Source: Amycolatopsis camponoti (GTDB taxonomy: Bacteria; Actinomycetota; Actinomycetes; Mycobacteriales; Pseudonocardiaceae). Taken from it: a stretch of DNA of 64,000 nt. Shown here in pieces: positions 26,158 to 36,462 of this stretch. How positions within the stretch are numbered: the first letter of the stretch is position 1; each line of letters starts with the position of its first letter. Under the pieces are notes generated by a model, which saw only the letters and a program-made list of their open reading frames with translations, did not search any database and was not told where the DNA came from. Position numbers and translations under genes: made by a program. The DNA lies in assembly GCF_902497555.1 (NCBI RefSeq), contig NZ_CABVGP010000001.1, positions 3,390,501 through 3,454,500 on the forward strand, read 5' to 3'.

Positions 26158-26697
26158 ATGGACGGTGGACCGCTGCGGGTGGTGGTGCTGATCGGCAGCA
26201 CCCGCGAAGGCCGCGCCGGCGCGCGTGTCGGCCGGTGGTTCACGGCCGCGGCGGGCCGGCGGACGGGGCTCGACCTCGACCCCGTCGACCTCGCCGAGGC
26301 GGACCTCCCGGCGGCCTACCCGGCGGAGCCGACGCCGGGGCTGACCCGGTTCCGGGAGCGCATCGGCCGGGCGGAGGCGTACGTCGTCGTCACGCCCGAG
26401 TACAACCGCAGCTTTCCCGGGCCGCTCAAGCAGGCGATCGACTTCGCCTACGACGAGTGGCACGCGAAGCCGGTCGGCTTCGTCTCCTACGGGTACCGGG
26501 CCGGCGGCCGTCACGCCGTCGCGCAGCTTCGGGACGTCTTCCTGGAGCTGCACACCGTGACGATGCGCGACGCGGTCGCCCTCGACCTGCTCGCGCCGTC
26601 GTTCGACGACGAGCGCGTGCCGGCCCTGCTCGACGAACTCACCTGGTGGGGGCTCGCGCTGCGCGACGCCCGCCGGACCCGCCCCTACTGCGCGTGA
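26158..26697 (+). CDS. NADPH-dependent FMN reductase-family flavoprotein
   Basis: A 179-aa flavodoxin-fold protein. GSTREGRAG forms the phosphate loop that binds FMN, and [18 protein letters not shown] is the strongly conserved family segment. It is likely a cytoplasmic NAD(P)H:quinone or azo/chromate-type reductase. It begins 62 bases after the LacI-type palindrome and is followed by the ABC exporter genes with an 11-base gap, so the three may be one transcript. Confidence 0.88.
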   Translation: MDGGPLRVVVLIGSTREGRAGARVGRWFTAAAGRRTGLDLDPVDLAEADLPAAYPAEPTPGLTRFRERIGRAEAYVVVTPEYNRSFPGPLKQAIDFAYDEWHAKPVGFVSYGYRAGGRHAVAQLRDVFLELHTVTMRDAVALDLLAPSFDDERVPALLDELTWWGLALRDARRTRPYCA

Positions 26698-26708
26698 AAG
26701 GACCGCAG

Positions 26709-27686
26709 ATGACCTCACCCGCGATCGAAACCTCCGGGCTCGTCAAGGTTTTCGGTGACACCCGGGCCGTCGACGGCGTCGACCTCGTGGTGCCCGCCGG
26801 GACCGTCTACGGCGTACTCGGCCCCAACGGTGCCGGCAAGACCACCACCGTCCGGATGCTCGCCACCCTGCTCCGCCCGGACGGCGGCGAGGCCCGCGTG
26901 TTCGGCCGCGACGTCGTCCGCGAGGCCGACGCCGTCCGCGGCCGGGTCAGCCTCACCGGCCAGTACGCGTCGGTGGACGAAGACCTGACCGGCGCCGAAA
27001 ACCTGGTGCTGCTGGGCCGGTTGCTCGGCCACAGCCGCCCGGCGGCGCGTGACCGGGCCGCGCAGCTGCTGGCGGCGTTCGGCCTCACCGAAGCCGCCGG
27101 CAAGCAGGTCAAGCAGTACTCCGGCGGCATGCGGCGGCGGCTCGACATCACCGCGAGCATCCTCAACACACCGGACCTGCTGTTCCTCGACGAGCCCACG
27201 ACCGGGCTGGATCCCCGCAGCCGCAACCAGGTCTGGGACATCGTGCGCGCGATCGTCGCGCAGGGAACGACCGTGCTGCTGACCACGCAGTACCTCGACG
27301 AAGCCGACCAGCTGGCGTCGCGGATCGCGGTGATCGACCACGGCCGCGTGATCGCCGAAGGCACGCAGGGGGAGCTGAAGGCGTCGGTCGGCGCCGGCGC
27401 GATCCACCTGCGGCTGCGCGACGCGGCGCAGCGCGAGGCCGCCGAGGGCGTGCTGTCCCGGGTGGTCGACGCCGCCGTCCAGCGTGAACCCGACCCGGTG
27501 GCGCTGACCGCGCGGCTCACCGCCGCGGCCGGCGACACGGCGGCCGCGGAACAGTCCGCCCGCGCGCTGGCCGAGCTGGCGGCCGCGGGGATCACCGTCG
27601 ACACGTTCTCACTCGGCCAGCCCAGCCTCGACGAGGTGTTCCTGGCCCTGACCGACCACACCGCGAGCGGAGAGGAAGCAGCGTGA
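26709..27686 (+). CDS. ABC exporter ATP-binding protein, DrrA-type
   Basis: A 325-aa ATPase of the daunorubicin-resistance (DrrA) class. Walker A is GPNGAGKTT, the signature motif is [11 protein letters not shown], Walker B is [12 protein letters not shown] and the H-loop region is TTQYLDEAD. The C-terminal extension of about 85 residues ending [13 protein letters not shown] is characteristic of DrrA. With the following permease it exports hydrophobic compounds or lipids. The ATG has AAAGGA seven bases upstream, and the gene overlaps the permease gene (GTGA). Confidence 0.93.
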   Translation: MTSPAIETSGLVKVFGDTRAVDGVDLVVPAGTVYGVLGPNGAGKTTTVRMLATLLRPDGGEARVFGRDVVREADAVRGRVSLTGQYASVDEDLTGAENLVLLGRLLGHSRPAARDRAAQLLAAFGLTEAAGKQVKQYSGGMRRRLDITASILNTPDLLFLDEPTTGLDPRSRNQVWDIVRAIVAQGTTVLLTTQYLDEADQLASRIAVIDHGRVIAEGTQGELKASVGAGAIHLRLRDAAQREAAEGVLSRVVDAAVQREPDPVALTARLTAAAGDTAAAEQSARALAELAAAGITVDTFSLGQPSLDEVFLALTDHTASGEEAA

Positions 27687-28528
27687 GCGCCACCGCGGTC
27701 AAGGAAACCGAACTCGCCGCGCCCAAGGCCGAAGACCTGGCGGCGGTGCTCGTCGCGGCCCGGCGGCCCCCGCGGCCGGGGGCGCTGTCGACGTCGTTCA
27801 CCTTCGGCTGGCGGGCCGTGCTGAAGATCAAGCACGTGCCCGAGCAGTTGTTCGACGTGACCGCGTTCCCGATCATGATGACGCTGATGTTCACGTACCT
27901 CTTCGGCGGCGCGCTGGCCGGTTCGCCGGGGGAGTACCTGCAGTTCTTCCTGCCGGGCATCCTCGCTAGCAGCGTCGTGATGATCACGATGTACACGGGG
28001 ATCGCGGTCAACACGGATATCGAGAAGGGCGTGTTCGACCGCTTCCGGACGTTGCCGATCTGGCGCCCGTCGGCGATGGTCGGCTACCTGCTGGGGGACG
28101 TGCTGCGGTACTTGATCGCGTCGGTGGTGATCATGCTGGTGGGCCTGGTGCTGGGCTTCCGCCCGGGCGGCGGCTTCCCGGGCGTCGCGGCGGGGGTGGC
28201 GCTGCTGCTGGTGTTCTCGTTCGCGTTCTCGTGGGTGTGGACGATGTTCGGGCTGCTGCTGCGCAGCGAGAAGTCGGTGATGGGGGTCAGCATGATGGTG
28301 ATCTTCCCGCTGACGTTCCTGTCGAACATCTACGTGAGCCCGGAGACGATGCCGGGGTGGCTGCGGGTGTTCGTGGACATCAACCCGATCTCGCACCTGG
28401 TGACGGGCGTGCGGTCGATGATGGCGGGCGTGTGGGACGTGCCCGCCGTGCTGATCACGTTGAGCGCGTCGGTGTTGCTGGTGGCGGTGTTCGGGACGTT
28501 GACGATGCGGCTCTACAACCGCAAGTGA
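27683..28528 (+). CDS. ABC-2-type exporter permease, DrrB-type
   Basis: A 281-aa permease. A long cytoplasmic N-terminus is followed by about six membrane segments, starting with [18 protein letters not shown]. The ABC-2 signature near the C-terminus is [24 protein letters not shown], with [16 protein letters not shown], as in DrrB. It forms the membrane part of the exporter with the ATPase. Its last 16 bases overlap the end of the convergent OGG-fold gene. Confidence 0.92.
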   Translation: MSATAVKETELAAPKAEDLAAVLVAARRPPRPGALSTSFTFGWRAVLKIKHVPEQLFDVTAFPIMMTLMFTYLFGGALAGSPGEYLQFFLPGILASSVVMITMYTGIAVNTDIEKGVFDRFRTLPIWRPSAMVGYLLGDVLRYLIASVVIMLVGLVLGFRPGGGFPGVAAGVALLLVFSFAFSWVWTMFGLLLRSEKSVMGVSMMVIFPLTFLSNIYVSPETMPGWLRVFVDINPISHLVTGVRSMMAGVWDVPAVLITLSASVLLVAVFGTLTMRLYNRK

Positions 28529-29166
28529 CCGCGGGTGAAGAGGGTGACCTCGATTTCGTCGGCGGCGTGGCCGCCGGTGCGCGCCCAGCGGGCGAGCAGG
28601 CTGCAGTACCGCTCGTAGGTCACCGCCGGCCAGGGCCCGATGCGGTGGAGCGATTCCCACCCGCAGTGCTCGCGCAGCGCGGTCGCGACCACCCGGTCGA
28701 GGATGAGGCACGGGTGGTCCGGCTCGCCGCCCCCGGCGAAGTACAGGAACTTCGTGAAGAACGACGGACCGAAGAACCGGAACGTGTTCAGCCGTCCGGG
28801 GCGCATCAGGGCGAAGGCGCGCGCCGGGTCGACCCGCGAGGCCGTCGCGGCCTCGGTCAGGAGCGCCCTGGCGGCATCGACGTCCTCGGCGATGCTGTCC
28901 AGCCGGCGGGCGCTCTGCCGCAAGTGGGAGCCACAGCCCCAGGCCAGGGTGCGCCACAGCAGCGTGAACACGTCGTCGGCCGGCGCCCACACCTCGGCGC
29001 GCGTCAGGGACGGCCCGGCCGGACGCTCGCCCGGCAGCTCTCGCCGGTCGAGCTCCTCACGCCACCACGCGGCGCGGATGGAGACGCAGTGCTCCTCGAC
29101 CGCCTGCCGGCGGGGAGCCGTGGGAACCGCCCACGCCGGGAGGGCCAGGGGAGTCAGGTCGGTCAT
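28513..29166 (-). CDS. 8-oxoguanine DNA glycosylase OGG-fold protein
   Basis: A 217-aa helical protein. The central WRTLAWGCGSHLR and FFGPSFFTKFLYFAGG segments and the LILDRVVATALREHCGW helix match the actinobacterial family annotated as OGG-fold proteins, related to helix-hairpin-helix DNA glycosylases. The usual catalytic Lys lies probably in FFTKF. Its role in base-excision repair is inferred from the fold only. No ribosome site decides between ATG 29166 and GTG 29172. It converges on the DrrB gene. Confidence 0.65.
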   Translation of the reverse strand: MTDLTPLALPAWAVPTAPRRQAVEEHCVSIRAAWWREELDRRELPGERPAGPSLTRAEVWAPADDVFTLLWRTLAWGCGSHLRQSARRLDSIAEDVDAARALLTEAATASRVDPARAFALMRPGRLNTFRFFGPSFFTKFLYFAGGGEPDHPCLILDRVVATALREHCGWESLHRIGPWPAVTYERYCSLLARWARTGGHAADEIEVTLFTRGHLRL

Positions 29167-29271
29167 CGTCACGGCAAGGGGGTCGCTCGCCGGGCGTGGG
29201 CGTTACGGCCGGCCTCCAGCGCGAGCCGAACGGCGCACGCGGTCTCAGCTCGCGGCGGGTGGCCGGGGAGA

Positions 29272-32200
29272 TCACAGGCGCCAGCGGACCTCCCGTTCCG
29301 GGGCGTAGCGGCACGACGAACCGGTCGTCACCGTCGCGTTGAGGTGGCCGGCCAGCTCCGGGTGCGACTCCGCGAGCTTGCGCAGCGTGTCGCGGATGCG
29401 GGCCGTCACCGCCTTGCGGGCTCGCTCCGCCTCGTCACCGAGGCGGCGGGTCCGGCCGCCCAGGCCGGCGGCCGTGCGCAACTCGGCCAGCAGTGCCTCG
29501 CGTTCGCGGTCCAGGTCCGCCGCCAGGCGGTCTTTGCCGAGGGTCGTCGCTTCGTCGATCTCCGCGTCGAGGTGGTCGAGGCGGCGGCGGTAGGCCGACT
29601 TCGCCACCTCGTCGAGCACCGGGTCGCCGCCCAAGCGCCGCGCGGCGACCACGGTCTCTCCGCCTTCCGGTGCGAGCAGGCGGACCGCGGGGATCTCGGC
29701 GCCGGGGGAGCCGAGCAGGATGTGCAGGTCCCGCAAGCCTTTCGCGTCCGGCACCCGGACCTCGCGTCCGGCGAACCGCAGCGTCCACACCTCGTCGGTC
29801 CGGCGGAACTCGTCGGACGGGACCGGCGCCGGAGCAGACGGCGGGGCGGCCAGGTGGGCCATGCCCAGCTCCGATGCCACCGCTCGGACCGCCGCCGTCA
29901 CCGCGGCCGACCGTTGCGCGTCGCCGGGGGCGCCCCGGGCCGCCAGTGCGGACGCGAGGCGGGCGCGAGCCTCCGCCGCCCACGGGCGCAGGCGCATCCG
30001 GTCCGCCGAGGCCGCCGCGGCCGTCAAACGCGAGACGGCTGCATCGTGCCGGCCGAGGGCGGCTTCGAGGAGGCCGGCCCAGAGGTCCACCGGCCCGCTG
30101 ATCTCGCAGCCGTACAGCGCCACCAGCCACTCGCCGGAGTACGGCGTCAGCTCGCCCAGGAGCCGTTCGCACGCCTCACGGTCGCCGGTCAGCGCGGCCG
30201 CCTGGGCCTGGTAGCGCAGCCACATCGGGGCGAACTCGCGGGAGAACGGCCCGGTCACCTCGCGGGTCGCGTCCCCTCGCTGGACCGCCGCCAGCGCCGC
30301 CAGCAGGTCCGGGTGCGGGTGGTCGCCGGCGGCCACCCGCGCGGTGTGCGCGGCCAGGTCGTCGAACCGGCCCTGCAGCAGCAGGTAGCTCCACCGCACG
30401 TGGTCCACCATGTACCCGAACTCGCGGCCGTACAGCTCCTCGACGCGGTCCAGGTCCGCGTGCGCCTCGGCGAAGCGGCCGCGCAGCGCGCCGACGATGC
30501 TGCCGTCGAGCAGCGCCGCGAACTCGGCGCCGGGAAGGCCGCTGCCGGCCGTCAGCCCCCGGAGCACCCGGTACTGGTCGAGGTAGCGCGGGTCGCCCTG
30601 CTCCAGCAACGCGACCCACTTCAGCGACGCCGCGAAGAACTCGTTCTCGCGATCGCCCGTCCGCCGCGCCAGCACGGCCAGCTCGTCGGTCAGCCGCTCC
30701 CGCTCCCGCGCGCTGCCCGGGCCCCAGATCAGGTCGTGACGCGCCCAGAGCGTGAACGACAGCTCCTGGTCGTCTTCGCCGTCGCGAGCCAGCACCGCCG
30801 CTCGCGCGGTCAGCTCGAGCGTGACGCGGTCGAGCGACAGCGGCTCCGCCGGCTTCCCCGCCAGCCGTTCGTGCGCCGCCACCAGCAAGTCCGACGTCAA
30901 GGCCAGGCGCGACCCGGTCGGTGCGGCGCGGGACAGCGTGAGCGCGGCCCGCGCGAGCAGCGCGTCGTCGTCGAGCTCACGCACCAGCGCGACCGCCTCT
31001 TCGAAGACGCGCCACGCCTCTTCGTCTTCGCCGCGGCGGCACAGCGTGATGCCGAGGTCGAGCGCGATCACGACCCGCCGCCGCGGCTCGGCCGCCCTTT
31101 CGAGCGCCCGCCGGTAGTGGCCGGCGCACTCGTCGTTCGCCAGCCGCGCACTCGCGTCCCGCGCCGCCGCCACCAGCAGCTCGGCCGCGCGCTCGGCCTC
31201 GACCTCGTCGCCGGCGAGGTAGGCGTGGCGGGCGCGGTCGGCCGCGAACACCAGCGGCACCAGGTCGGGTGCCGCGTCGAGCGCGCGGACGACCGCGGCG
31301 TGTCTTCGCCGGACCTCGGCCGGCTCCAGCTCGGCGTACCGCGACTCCCGCACGAGGTCGTGGGCGAAGGCGAACCGGCCGTCGCCGACGGCGGTCACCA
31401 GCCGCGCCGCGGCCGCACGCGCCAGCAGCTGGTCGATCTCCGGCACCGGCACCCCGGTCAGCGCCGCGAGGATCCCGCGGTGGAACTCCCGGCCCAGCAC
31501 CGCGGCGTCGGTCAGCAACCGCGTGACCGGCGCCGGCAGCAGGGAAAGCCGCCGCTGCAAGGCATCCCGGACCCCGGGCGCGACGGCCGACACCGGGCTG
31601 CCGCTGTGCCACAGGCGCGCGGTCTGCTCGACGAAGAACGGGTTTCCGCCCGTCCGCAGGTGCACCTCGGCGGCCAACGCGGGGTCCGGCTCGGTGCCGG
31701 CGGTGCGGCTCATCAGCTCGGCCACCTCGTCCGGCGCGAGCCCGGTCAGCGTCACCGTGGTCGCCTTCGCCACCAGCGGCAGGACGAGCTCGCGCAGCGG
31801 GTGGCCGGGTGCCTCGACCTCGACGTCGCGGTACGCGCCGACGAGCAGCAGCCGCTCGAACCACGTGTGCCGCGCGGCGAACTCCAGCAGCCGCAGCGAC
31901 GCCGCGTCGGCCCAGTGCAGGTCGTCGAGCACCACGACGACCGGACGGTCGTGCGCCGCCGCGGCCAGCGCCGTCGTGACCGCGTCGTGCAGCCGGAAGC
32001 CGTCCGAGCCCGCCGCTTCGCCGAGCAGCGCCGACAGCGTCGCCGTGTCCAGCCGCGCCCACTCCTCTTCCGGCAGCTCACGGCGCAGCGCGCGCACCAC
32101 CTGGACCCACGGCCAGTACCCGGGCGCGCTGTCGGAGTCCCAGCAGGCGCCGGCGAGCACCATGGCGCCGCGGCGGCGGGCGTCGTCGGCCAGCCCGGTG

Positions 32201-32331
32201 ACGAGGGTGGTCTTCCCGATCCCGGCCTCGCCGGTGACCAGGACCAGGCCGCCGTGGCTCGCCACGGCCCGGTCGAGCTCGGCCCGCAGCGCGGCGGCGG
32301 GGTGCGCCCGCCCGATGAGCGCGGCTGTCAT
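29272..32331 (-). CDS. Large STAND-type AAA ATPase regulator (MalT/LuxR-like, no LuxR HTH)
   Basis: A 1019-aa protein. An N-terminal NTPase domain holds Walker A GEAGIGKTT (residue about 32) and Walker B VVVVLDDLHWAD (about 130), then a sensor region RLLLVGAYRD. The middle 500 residues are TPR-like helices. The C-terminal section has a winged fold-like segment (TLRFAGREVRVPDAKGLRDLHILL) and a long charged coiled coil instead of the usual LuxR helix-turn-helix. Such proteins sense ligands and oligomerise with ATP. It stands between the OGG-fold gene and the divergent PNGase-like gene. Confidence 0.82.
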   Translation of the reverse strand: MTAALIGRAHPAAALRAELDRAVASHGGLVLVTGEAGIGKTTLVTGLADDARRRGAMVLAGACWDSDSAPGYWPWVQVVRALRRELPEEEWARLDTATLSALLGEAAGSDGFRLHDAVTTALAAAAHDRPVVVVLDDLHWADAASLRLLEFAARHTWFERLLLVGAYRDVEVEAPGHPLRELVLPLVAKATTVTLTGLAPDEVAELMSRTAGTEPDPALAAEVHLRTGGNPFFVEQTARLWHSGSPVSAVAPGVRDALQRRLSLLPAPVTRLLTDAAVLGREFHRGILAALTGVPVPEIDQLLARAAAARLVTAVGDGRFAFAHDLVRESRYAELEPAEVRRRHAAVVRALDAAPDLVPLVFAADRARHAYLAGDEVEAERAAELLVAAARDASARLANDECAGHYRRALERAAEPRRRVVIALDLGITLCRRGEDEEAWRVFEEAVALVRELDDDALLARAALTLSRAAPTGSRLALTSDLLVAAHERLAGKPAEPLSLDRVTLELTARAAVLARDGEDDQELSFTLWARHDLIWGPGSARERERLTDELAVLARRTGDRENEFFAASLKWVALLEQGDPRYLDQYRVLRGLTAGSGLPGAEFAALLDGSIVGALRGRFAEAHADLDRVEELYGREFGYMVDHVRWSYLLLQGRFDDLAAHTARVAAGDHPHPDLLAALAAVQRGDATREVTGPFSREFAPMWLRYQAQAAALTGDREACERLLGELTPYSGEWLVALYGCEISGPVDLWAGLLEAALGRHDAAVSRLTAAAASADRMRLRPWAAEARARLASALAARGAPGDAQRSAAVTAAVRAVASELGMAHLAAPPSAPAPVPSDEFRRTDEVWTLRFAGREVRVPDAKGLRDLHILLGSPGAEIPAVRLLAPEGGETVVAARRLGGDPVLDEVAKSAYRRRLDHLDAEIDEATTLGKDRLAADLDREREALLAELRTAAGLGGRTRRLGDEAERARKAVTARIRDTLRKLAESHPELAGHLNATVTTGSSCRYAPEREVRWRL

Positions 32332-32442
32332 GTCCGGTTCCTCCCGATTCCGGTGCCGAGCCTCTCACGCTTTCCCACCGTTCGTCGCACGATTACCGCA
32401 CTAGGCTCCGCAGCGGTGTGCCTGCCGCAGGGAGGAGTCCGG

Positions 32443-34104
32443 GTGCGGATCTTCACGATCGTCCTGTCCGTAGTGCTGACGTGGGTGCTTTCCGGGGCGG
32501 TCGCCTCGGCCGATCCGGTGCTCGAACACGACACCGACAATCCCGTGACGGCGGCGCCCGCGGTGACGAGGCCCGATACCCCGCACTGCACGGTCACGCT
32601 GGCCGAGGCCTTCCGCTCCAACGCCGCCGACGGCACCCCGCAGTTCTACGAGGGCACGCTCACGCCGCCGAAGGCGTGCGCCGGGCCGTGGGCGAAGGTC
32701 GTGATGGACCAGACGGTCACCGTCGGCGGCCGCCAGTACGACCGCATCGGCGACCTGCGGATCGGCGCGACCGAGGTCTGGTGGGGGACCACGGAGGAGC
32801 CCAGCGGTGAGGGCAACCGGCCGATCACCTACCACTTCGACAAGAACCTGACGCCGTACGCCGCGCTGCTGCGCACGCCGCAGCCGTTCCACGGCGGCAT
32901 CGAGAACTACAACTCGCCGATCTACACCGGCGTCTACGCCCAGACCGTGACGCTCACCTACTACCAGGCCGACCGGAAGCATCCCGCGCCCGACGTCGCC
33001 GACCACGTCGCCGGTTTCGGCCACGTCGACGCGACGCCTTCGGCGCCCACCGTGCACTTCACCGCGAAGGACCTGCCGCGCAACATCACCCGCGCCTACC
33101 TCGAGGTGACGCTCGAAGGCCACGCGTGTGACGAGCAGTGGTTCGACGACGTCCCGGACGCCGTCTCGGCGAAGTACCCGGCGGCCGGGCTCTGCGGCAA
33201 GGGCCCGTACCGCGAAGCGAACTTCGCGCTCGACGGGACGCCCGCCGGCAGCGCGTTCACCTTCCCGCACATCTACTCCGGCGGGATCGTGCCGCAGCTG
33301 TGGCGGCCGATCGTCGCGATCGACACCTTCAGCCTGCAGGCCGAGACCTACGACATCACGCCGTTCGCGGGCAGGCTCGTGGATGGCGGGACGCACGACC
33401 TCTCCTTCTCCTTCCCGGACATCGGCGGCGAATTCACCGTCGTCCCGACGCTACTGCTCTACACCGACAAAAACGCCGCGCGCACGTCCGGCGCCCTCAC
33501 CCGGCACGACGTCGCCGCGGCCCCGGCTCGGCAGGAAACGGTGAAGGACATCCAGGACGGCGTGAACGTGACGGTCACGGCGAAACGCCACGACGTCACC
33601 GCGGGCTACGTCGACACGTCCGCGGGCCGCGTGTACACCCGCGTCGAGCGCACCCGCGACTACCGCAACAGCGACGACGTCACCGGCGGCGGTTTCACCC
33701 AGCACGTCGTGCAGGGCGATGCGGGGCAGCAGACGTCGACGTCCACTGTGGACGGACGGGTCCGCTCGGCCGCCCGGCACACGTGGTCCTACCCGCTGAC
33801 GACCGACGCGACCGCGAACATCACCGACGACCAGAACCTGCGGATCGCCGGCGCGGCCGAGATGACGCAGACCCTGGCCGACCTCACCGGCGACGGCCGG
33901 GGCTGGCGCCCGGTCCGGGCGTCGAGCGAGTGGCTGAGCTCGTCCGGCGTGCTGGCCCGCACCAACGGCGTCAACACCGAGGCCGACGGCCGTTCGCGCA
34001 CGTCGTTCGCCGGTTCCGACGACCTCGGCCGGCCGTACTTCCACTACGTCGCGAGCGAGCACGGGCTGATCACCGAGAACCGGGAGCTCCCGCCGCGGAG
34101 GTGA
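32443..34104 (+). CDS. Secreted peptide-N4-asparagine amidase A (PNGase A)-like protein
   Basis: A 553-aa secreted protein. A signal peptide of about 25 residues ends at SGAVASADP. The bulk matches the PNGase A family: CAGPWAKVVMDQTVTVGGRQYDRIG, IGATEVWWGTTEEP and the later YSGGIVPQLWRPIVAIDTF. These two jelly-roll domains remove N-glycans from asparagine in plant and fungal relatives. The GTG start has GGAGGAG just upstream. It is divergent from the STAND regulator 111 bases away. Bacterial members are scarcely studied, so activity is inferred. Confidence 0.8.
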   Translation: MRIFTIVLSVVLTWVLSGAVASADPVLEHDTDNPVTAAPAVTRPDTPHCTVTLAEAFRSNAADGTPQFYEGTLTPPKACAGPWAKVVMDQTVTVGGRQYDRIGDLRIGATEVWWGTTEEPSGEGNRPITYHFDKNLTPYAALLRTPQPFHGGIENYNSPIYTGVYAQTVTLTYYQADRKHPAPDVADHVAGFGHVDATPSAPTVHFTAKDLPRNITRAYLEVTLEGHACDEQWFDDVPDAVSAKYPAAGLCGKGPYREANFALDGTPAGSAFTFPHIYSGGIVPQLWRPIVAIDTFSLQAETYDITPFAGRLVDGGTHDLSFSFPDIGGEFTVVPTLLLYTDKNAARTSGALTRHDVAAAPARQETVKDIQDGVNVTVTAKRHDVTAGYVDTSAGRVYTRVERTRDYRNSDDVTGGGFTQHVVQGDAGQQTSTSTVDGRVRSAARHTWSYPLTTDATANITDDQNLRIAGAAEMTQTLADLTGDGRGWRPVRASSEWLSSSGVLARTNGVNTEADGRSRTSFAGSDDLGRPYFHYVASEHGLITENRELPPRR

Positions 34105-34157
34105 GACAGCTCTCGCGGTGCCTCACCCGATCGGGCTAGTGCGGTACTGTCGGATCC

Positions 34158-35435
34158 ATGGGGAGTCTCCGCTCACGGGTCCTGGGCTGGGTCGGGCGAC
34201 GGTATCTCGCGCGTCAGTCGAAAAAGGGCTTCGACCTCGAGAAGATGTCGTCCTTCCTGCCCGACGCGGCGCTGCTGCCGCTCCGGCGCGACGGCCTCGA
34301 CCCGGTCGCCGAGATCGGCGCCATCCGGGCCGAGGCGCCGATCAGCAAGCTCGACCTGCCGTTCGGGATGAACGCCTGGCTGGTCACGGGTTACGACGAA
34401 GCGAAGGCCGTGCTCGGCAAGGTGACGGAGTTCTCGACCGACTTCACCAACCTGGTGGGCAACGCCGGGGTCACCGAGGACCAGAACCCGGGCGGGCTCG
34501 GCTTCGCGGACCCGCCGGTGCACACCCGGCTGCGCAAGCTGCTCACGCCGGAGTTCACGATGCGCCGGCTCAACCGGCTGACCCCGCGGATCGACGAGAT
34601 CGTCACCGAGCAGCTCGACGCGATGGCCAAGACCGAGGGCCCGGTCGACCTGTGGCGGGCGTTCGCACTGCCGATCCCGTCGCTGACCATCTGCGAGCTG
34701 CTCGGCGTGTCCTACGAGGACCGCGAGGACTTCCAGCGGCTGGGCACCGCGCGGTTCGACCTGTTCGGCGGGGCGAGCGCGTCGCTCGGTGCGATGTCGG
34801 AGTCGCTGACCTACCTGCTCGACATCGTCAAGAAGCAGCGCGAAGAGCCCGGCGACGGCCTGCTCGGCATGCTGATCAAGGAGCACGGCGACGAGATCTC
34901 CGACCGTGAGCTGGCCGGCCTCGCCGACGGCGTGCTGACCGGCGGCCTGGAGACGACGGCCAGCATGCTCGCGCTCGGGGCGCTGGTGCTGCTGCGCGAC
35001 GAGAAGGCGTTCGAAGCGGTCCGCGGCGACGACGAGTCCGTGCACCGGTTCGTCGAGGAGCTGCTGCGCTACCTGACGGTGGTGCAGATGGCGTTCCCGC
35101 GGTTCGCCAAGGAGGACATGGAGATCGGCGGCGAGCGGATCTCCGAGGGCGACATCGTGCTGGTGTCCCTGTCTGCCGCGGACCGCGACGCGAAGCTGGG
35201 CGCGGACATGGAGAAGTTCGACGCCACCCGCGAGCCGACGTCGCACCTGGCGTTCAGCTACGGGATCCACCGCTGCATCGGCGCGGAGCTGGCCCGGATG
35301 GAGCTGCGCACGGCGTACCCGGCGCTGGTCCGCCGGTTCCCGAACCTGCGGCTCGCGGTGCCGGCGGAGGAGCTTTCGTTCCGCAAGGTGTCCATTGTGT
35401 ACGGTCTGGACGAGCTGCCGGTCCTGGTGGACTGA
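34158..35435 (+). CDS. Cytochrome P450
   Basis: A 425-aa soluble P450. The oxygen-binding helix-I motif reads GGLETTAS in place of the usual A-G-x-D/E-T-T, ExxR is in EELLRYL, and the haem loop is FSYGIHRCIGAELAR with the ligand Cys373. The N-terminus is longer and more basic than typical bacterial P450s (RRYLARQSKKG). It has no partner ferredoxin gene next to it. The substrate cannot be inferred; it ends four bases before the convergent DUF1152 gene. Confidence 0.93.
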   Translation: MGSLRSRVLGWVGRRYLARQSKKGFDLEKMSSFLPDAALLPLRRDGLDPVAEIGAIRAEAPISKLDLPFGMNAWLVTGYDEAKAVLGKVTEFSTDFTNLVGNAGVTEDQNPGGLGFADPPVHTRLRKLLTPEFTMRRLNRLTPRIDEIVTEQLDAMAKTEGPVDLWRAFALPIPSLTICELLGVSYEDREDFQRLGTARFDLFGGASASLGAMSESLTYLLDIVKKQREEPGDGLLGMLIKEHGDEISDRELAGLADGVLTGGLETTASMLALGALVLLRDEKAFEAVRGDDESVHRFVEELLRYLTVVQMAFPRFAKEDMEIGGERISEGDIVLVSLSAADRDAKLGADMEKFDATREPTSHLAFSYGIHRCIGAELARMELRTAYPALVRRFPNLRLAVPAEELSFRKVSIVYGLDELPVLVD

Positions 35436-35439
35436 GGTT

Positions 35440-36396
35440 TCAGTGCGGGATGACCCGCCGCGGCCGTCGTTCGACGCGGTCGCGGTGGGCTTCGATGGCG
35501 AGGGCGACGTCGACGGCGGTGTCCGTATCGGCCAGTTCGGCGAGGTAGCCGACGTTCGCGGCCAGGATGGCCAAGTCGGCGCTGAAGTAGACGCCCATCA
35601 GCGGGTTCACGAACAGTTCGCTGCCGGCGGTGCGCGCGGTGAACTGGGCGTTCCCGAACTCGCCCCGCAGCGCGGCGGCGATCTGGCCCTGCACGATGCT
35701 CGGCCGATCCGGGGTGGCGAGCTGCGCGTGGGCGACGGCGTCCAGGTAGGCCCGTGCTTCGGCGGAGGCCGACGGGATCGACAGAGCACCGAGGTAACCG
35801 CCTTCCCGCTCGAGAGCGGCGAGGTTCTCGAGGACGTGGGCGTGACAGACGCCGTGGAAGGCATCGATGCCGAAGCCGAGACTGACGACAAGCCGGTCGA
35901 CGTCGGGGAGTGCGGCAACGGCGGCGAGACTGGCCATGTCTTCTTCGGGCGTACCGAGCCCGGCTTCATCGCCGCGCAGGAGGATGTCGGTGCCACCATC
36001 GACGAGCACGACGGCGTCGACGGCCAGGTGCGCCACGAGGTATTCGTAGGCGGCGCGCAGCGGTCGGGCCCCGGTGCGGGGGAAGGCGTGGACCACGGGC
36101 GGCCAGCCTTGGGTTTCGAGCCACCGAGCGAGAGTCCGTTCGGGGAAGTAGGCATCATCGCCGGCGCTGCCGGGGCGCACGGTGGCGACGTCGGGGGAGA
36201 GCCAGTCGTCGAGGTCGAGCCGGTTCAGGTCACTGAAGGCGAGGTTGGCCAGGTGGACTTCTTTGCCCTGAGCTTTGAGCGCCACGGCGAGAGGGAGTCC
36301 GGCGTAGACATCGAAGCCGCCGCCCGCACCGGCGACGAGGACCCGGCGGGCGGACTGAAGCCGGGTGAAGAGCGGCGGTTCGGCGAGGGTGTGCAC
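35440..36396 (-). CDS. DUF1152-family protein
   Basis: About 318 aa. The N-terminal VLVAGAGGGFDVYAGLPLAVAL resembles a nucleotide-binding Rossmann loop, followed by VVLVDGGTDILLRGDE and VVSLGFGIDAFHGV, which are the conserved blocks of DUF1152. Biochemical function is unknown. The start is the GTG that opens VHTLAEPPLF; the region further upstream is repeat-rich and not coding. It is followed closely and convergently by the P450 gene. Confidence 0.75.
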   Translation of the reverse strand: MHTLAEPPLFTRLQSARRVLVAGAGGGFDVYAGLPLAVALKAQGKEVHLANLAFSDLNRLDLDDWLSPDVATVRPGSAGDDAYFPERTLARWLETQGWPPVVHAFPRTGARPLRAAYEYLVAHLAVDAVVLVDGGTDILLRGDEAGLGTPEEDMASLAAVAALPDVDRLVVSLGFGIDAFHGVCHAHVLENLAALEREGGYLGALSIPSASAEARAYLDAVAHAQLATPDRPSIVQGQIAAALRGEFGNAQFTARTAGSELFVNPLMGVYFSADLAILAANVGYLAELADTDTAVDVALAIEAHRDRVERRPRRVIPH

Positions 36397-36462
36397 CCGG
36401 CCATGGTACGGGGGTTCGGAAAGTCCTTTATGGACCGATCGCGCCGTTCGATCACCGGAATC

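Noticed and set aside
28231..34104. A 1957-codon open frame on the + strand
   Set aside because: It is antisense to the OGG-fold and STAND genes for most of its length. High G+C keeps the opposite frame open. Only the 3' part from 32443 (PNGase A-like) is a real gene.
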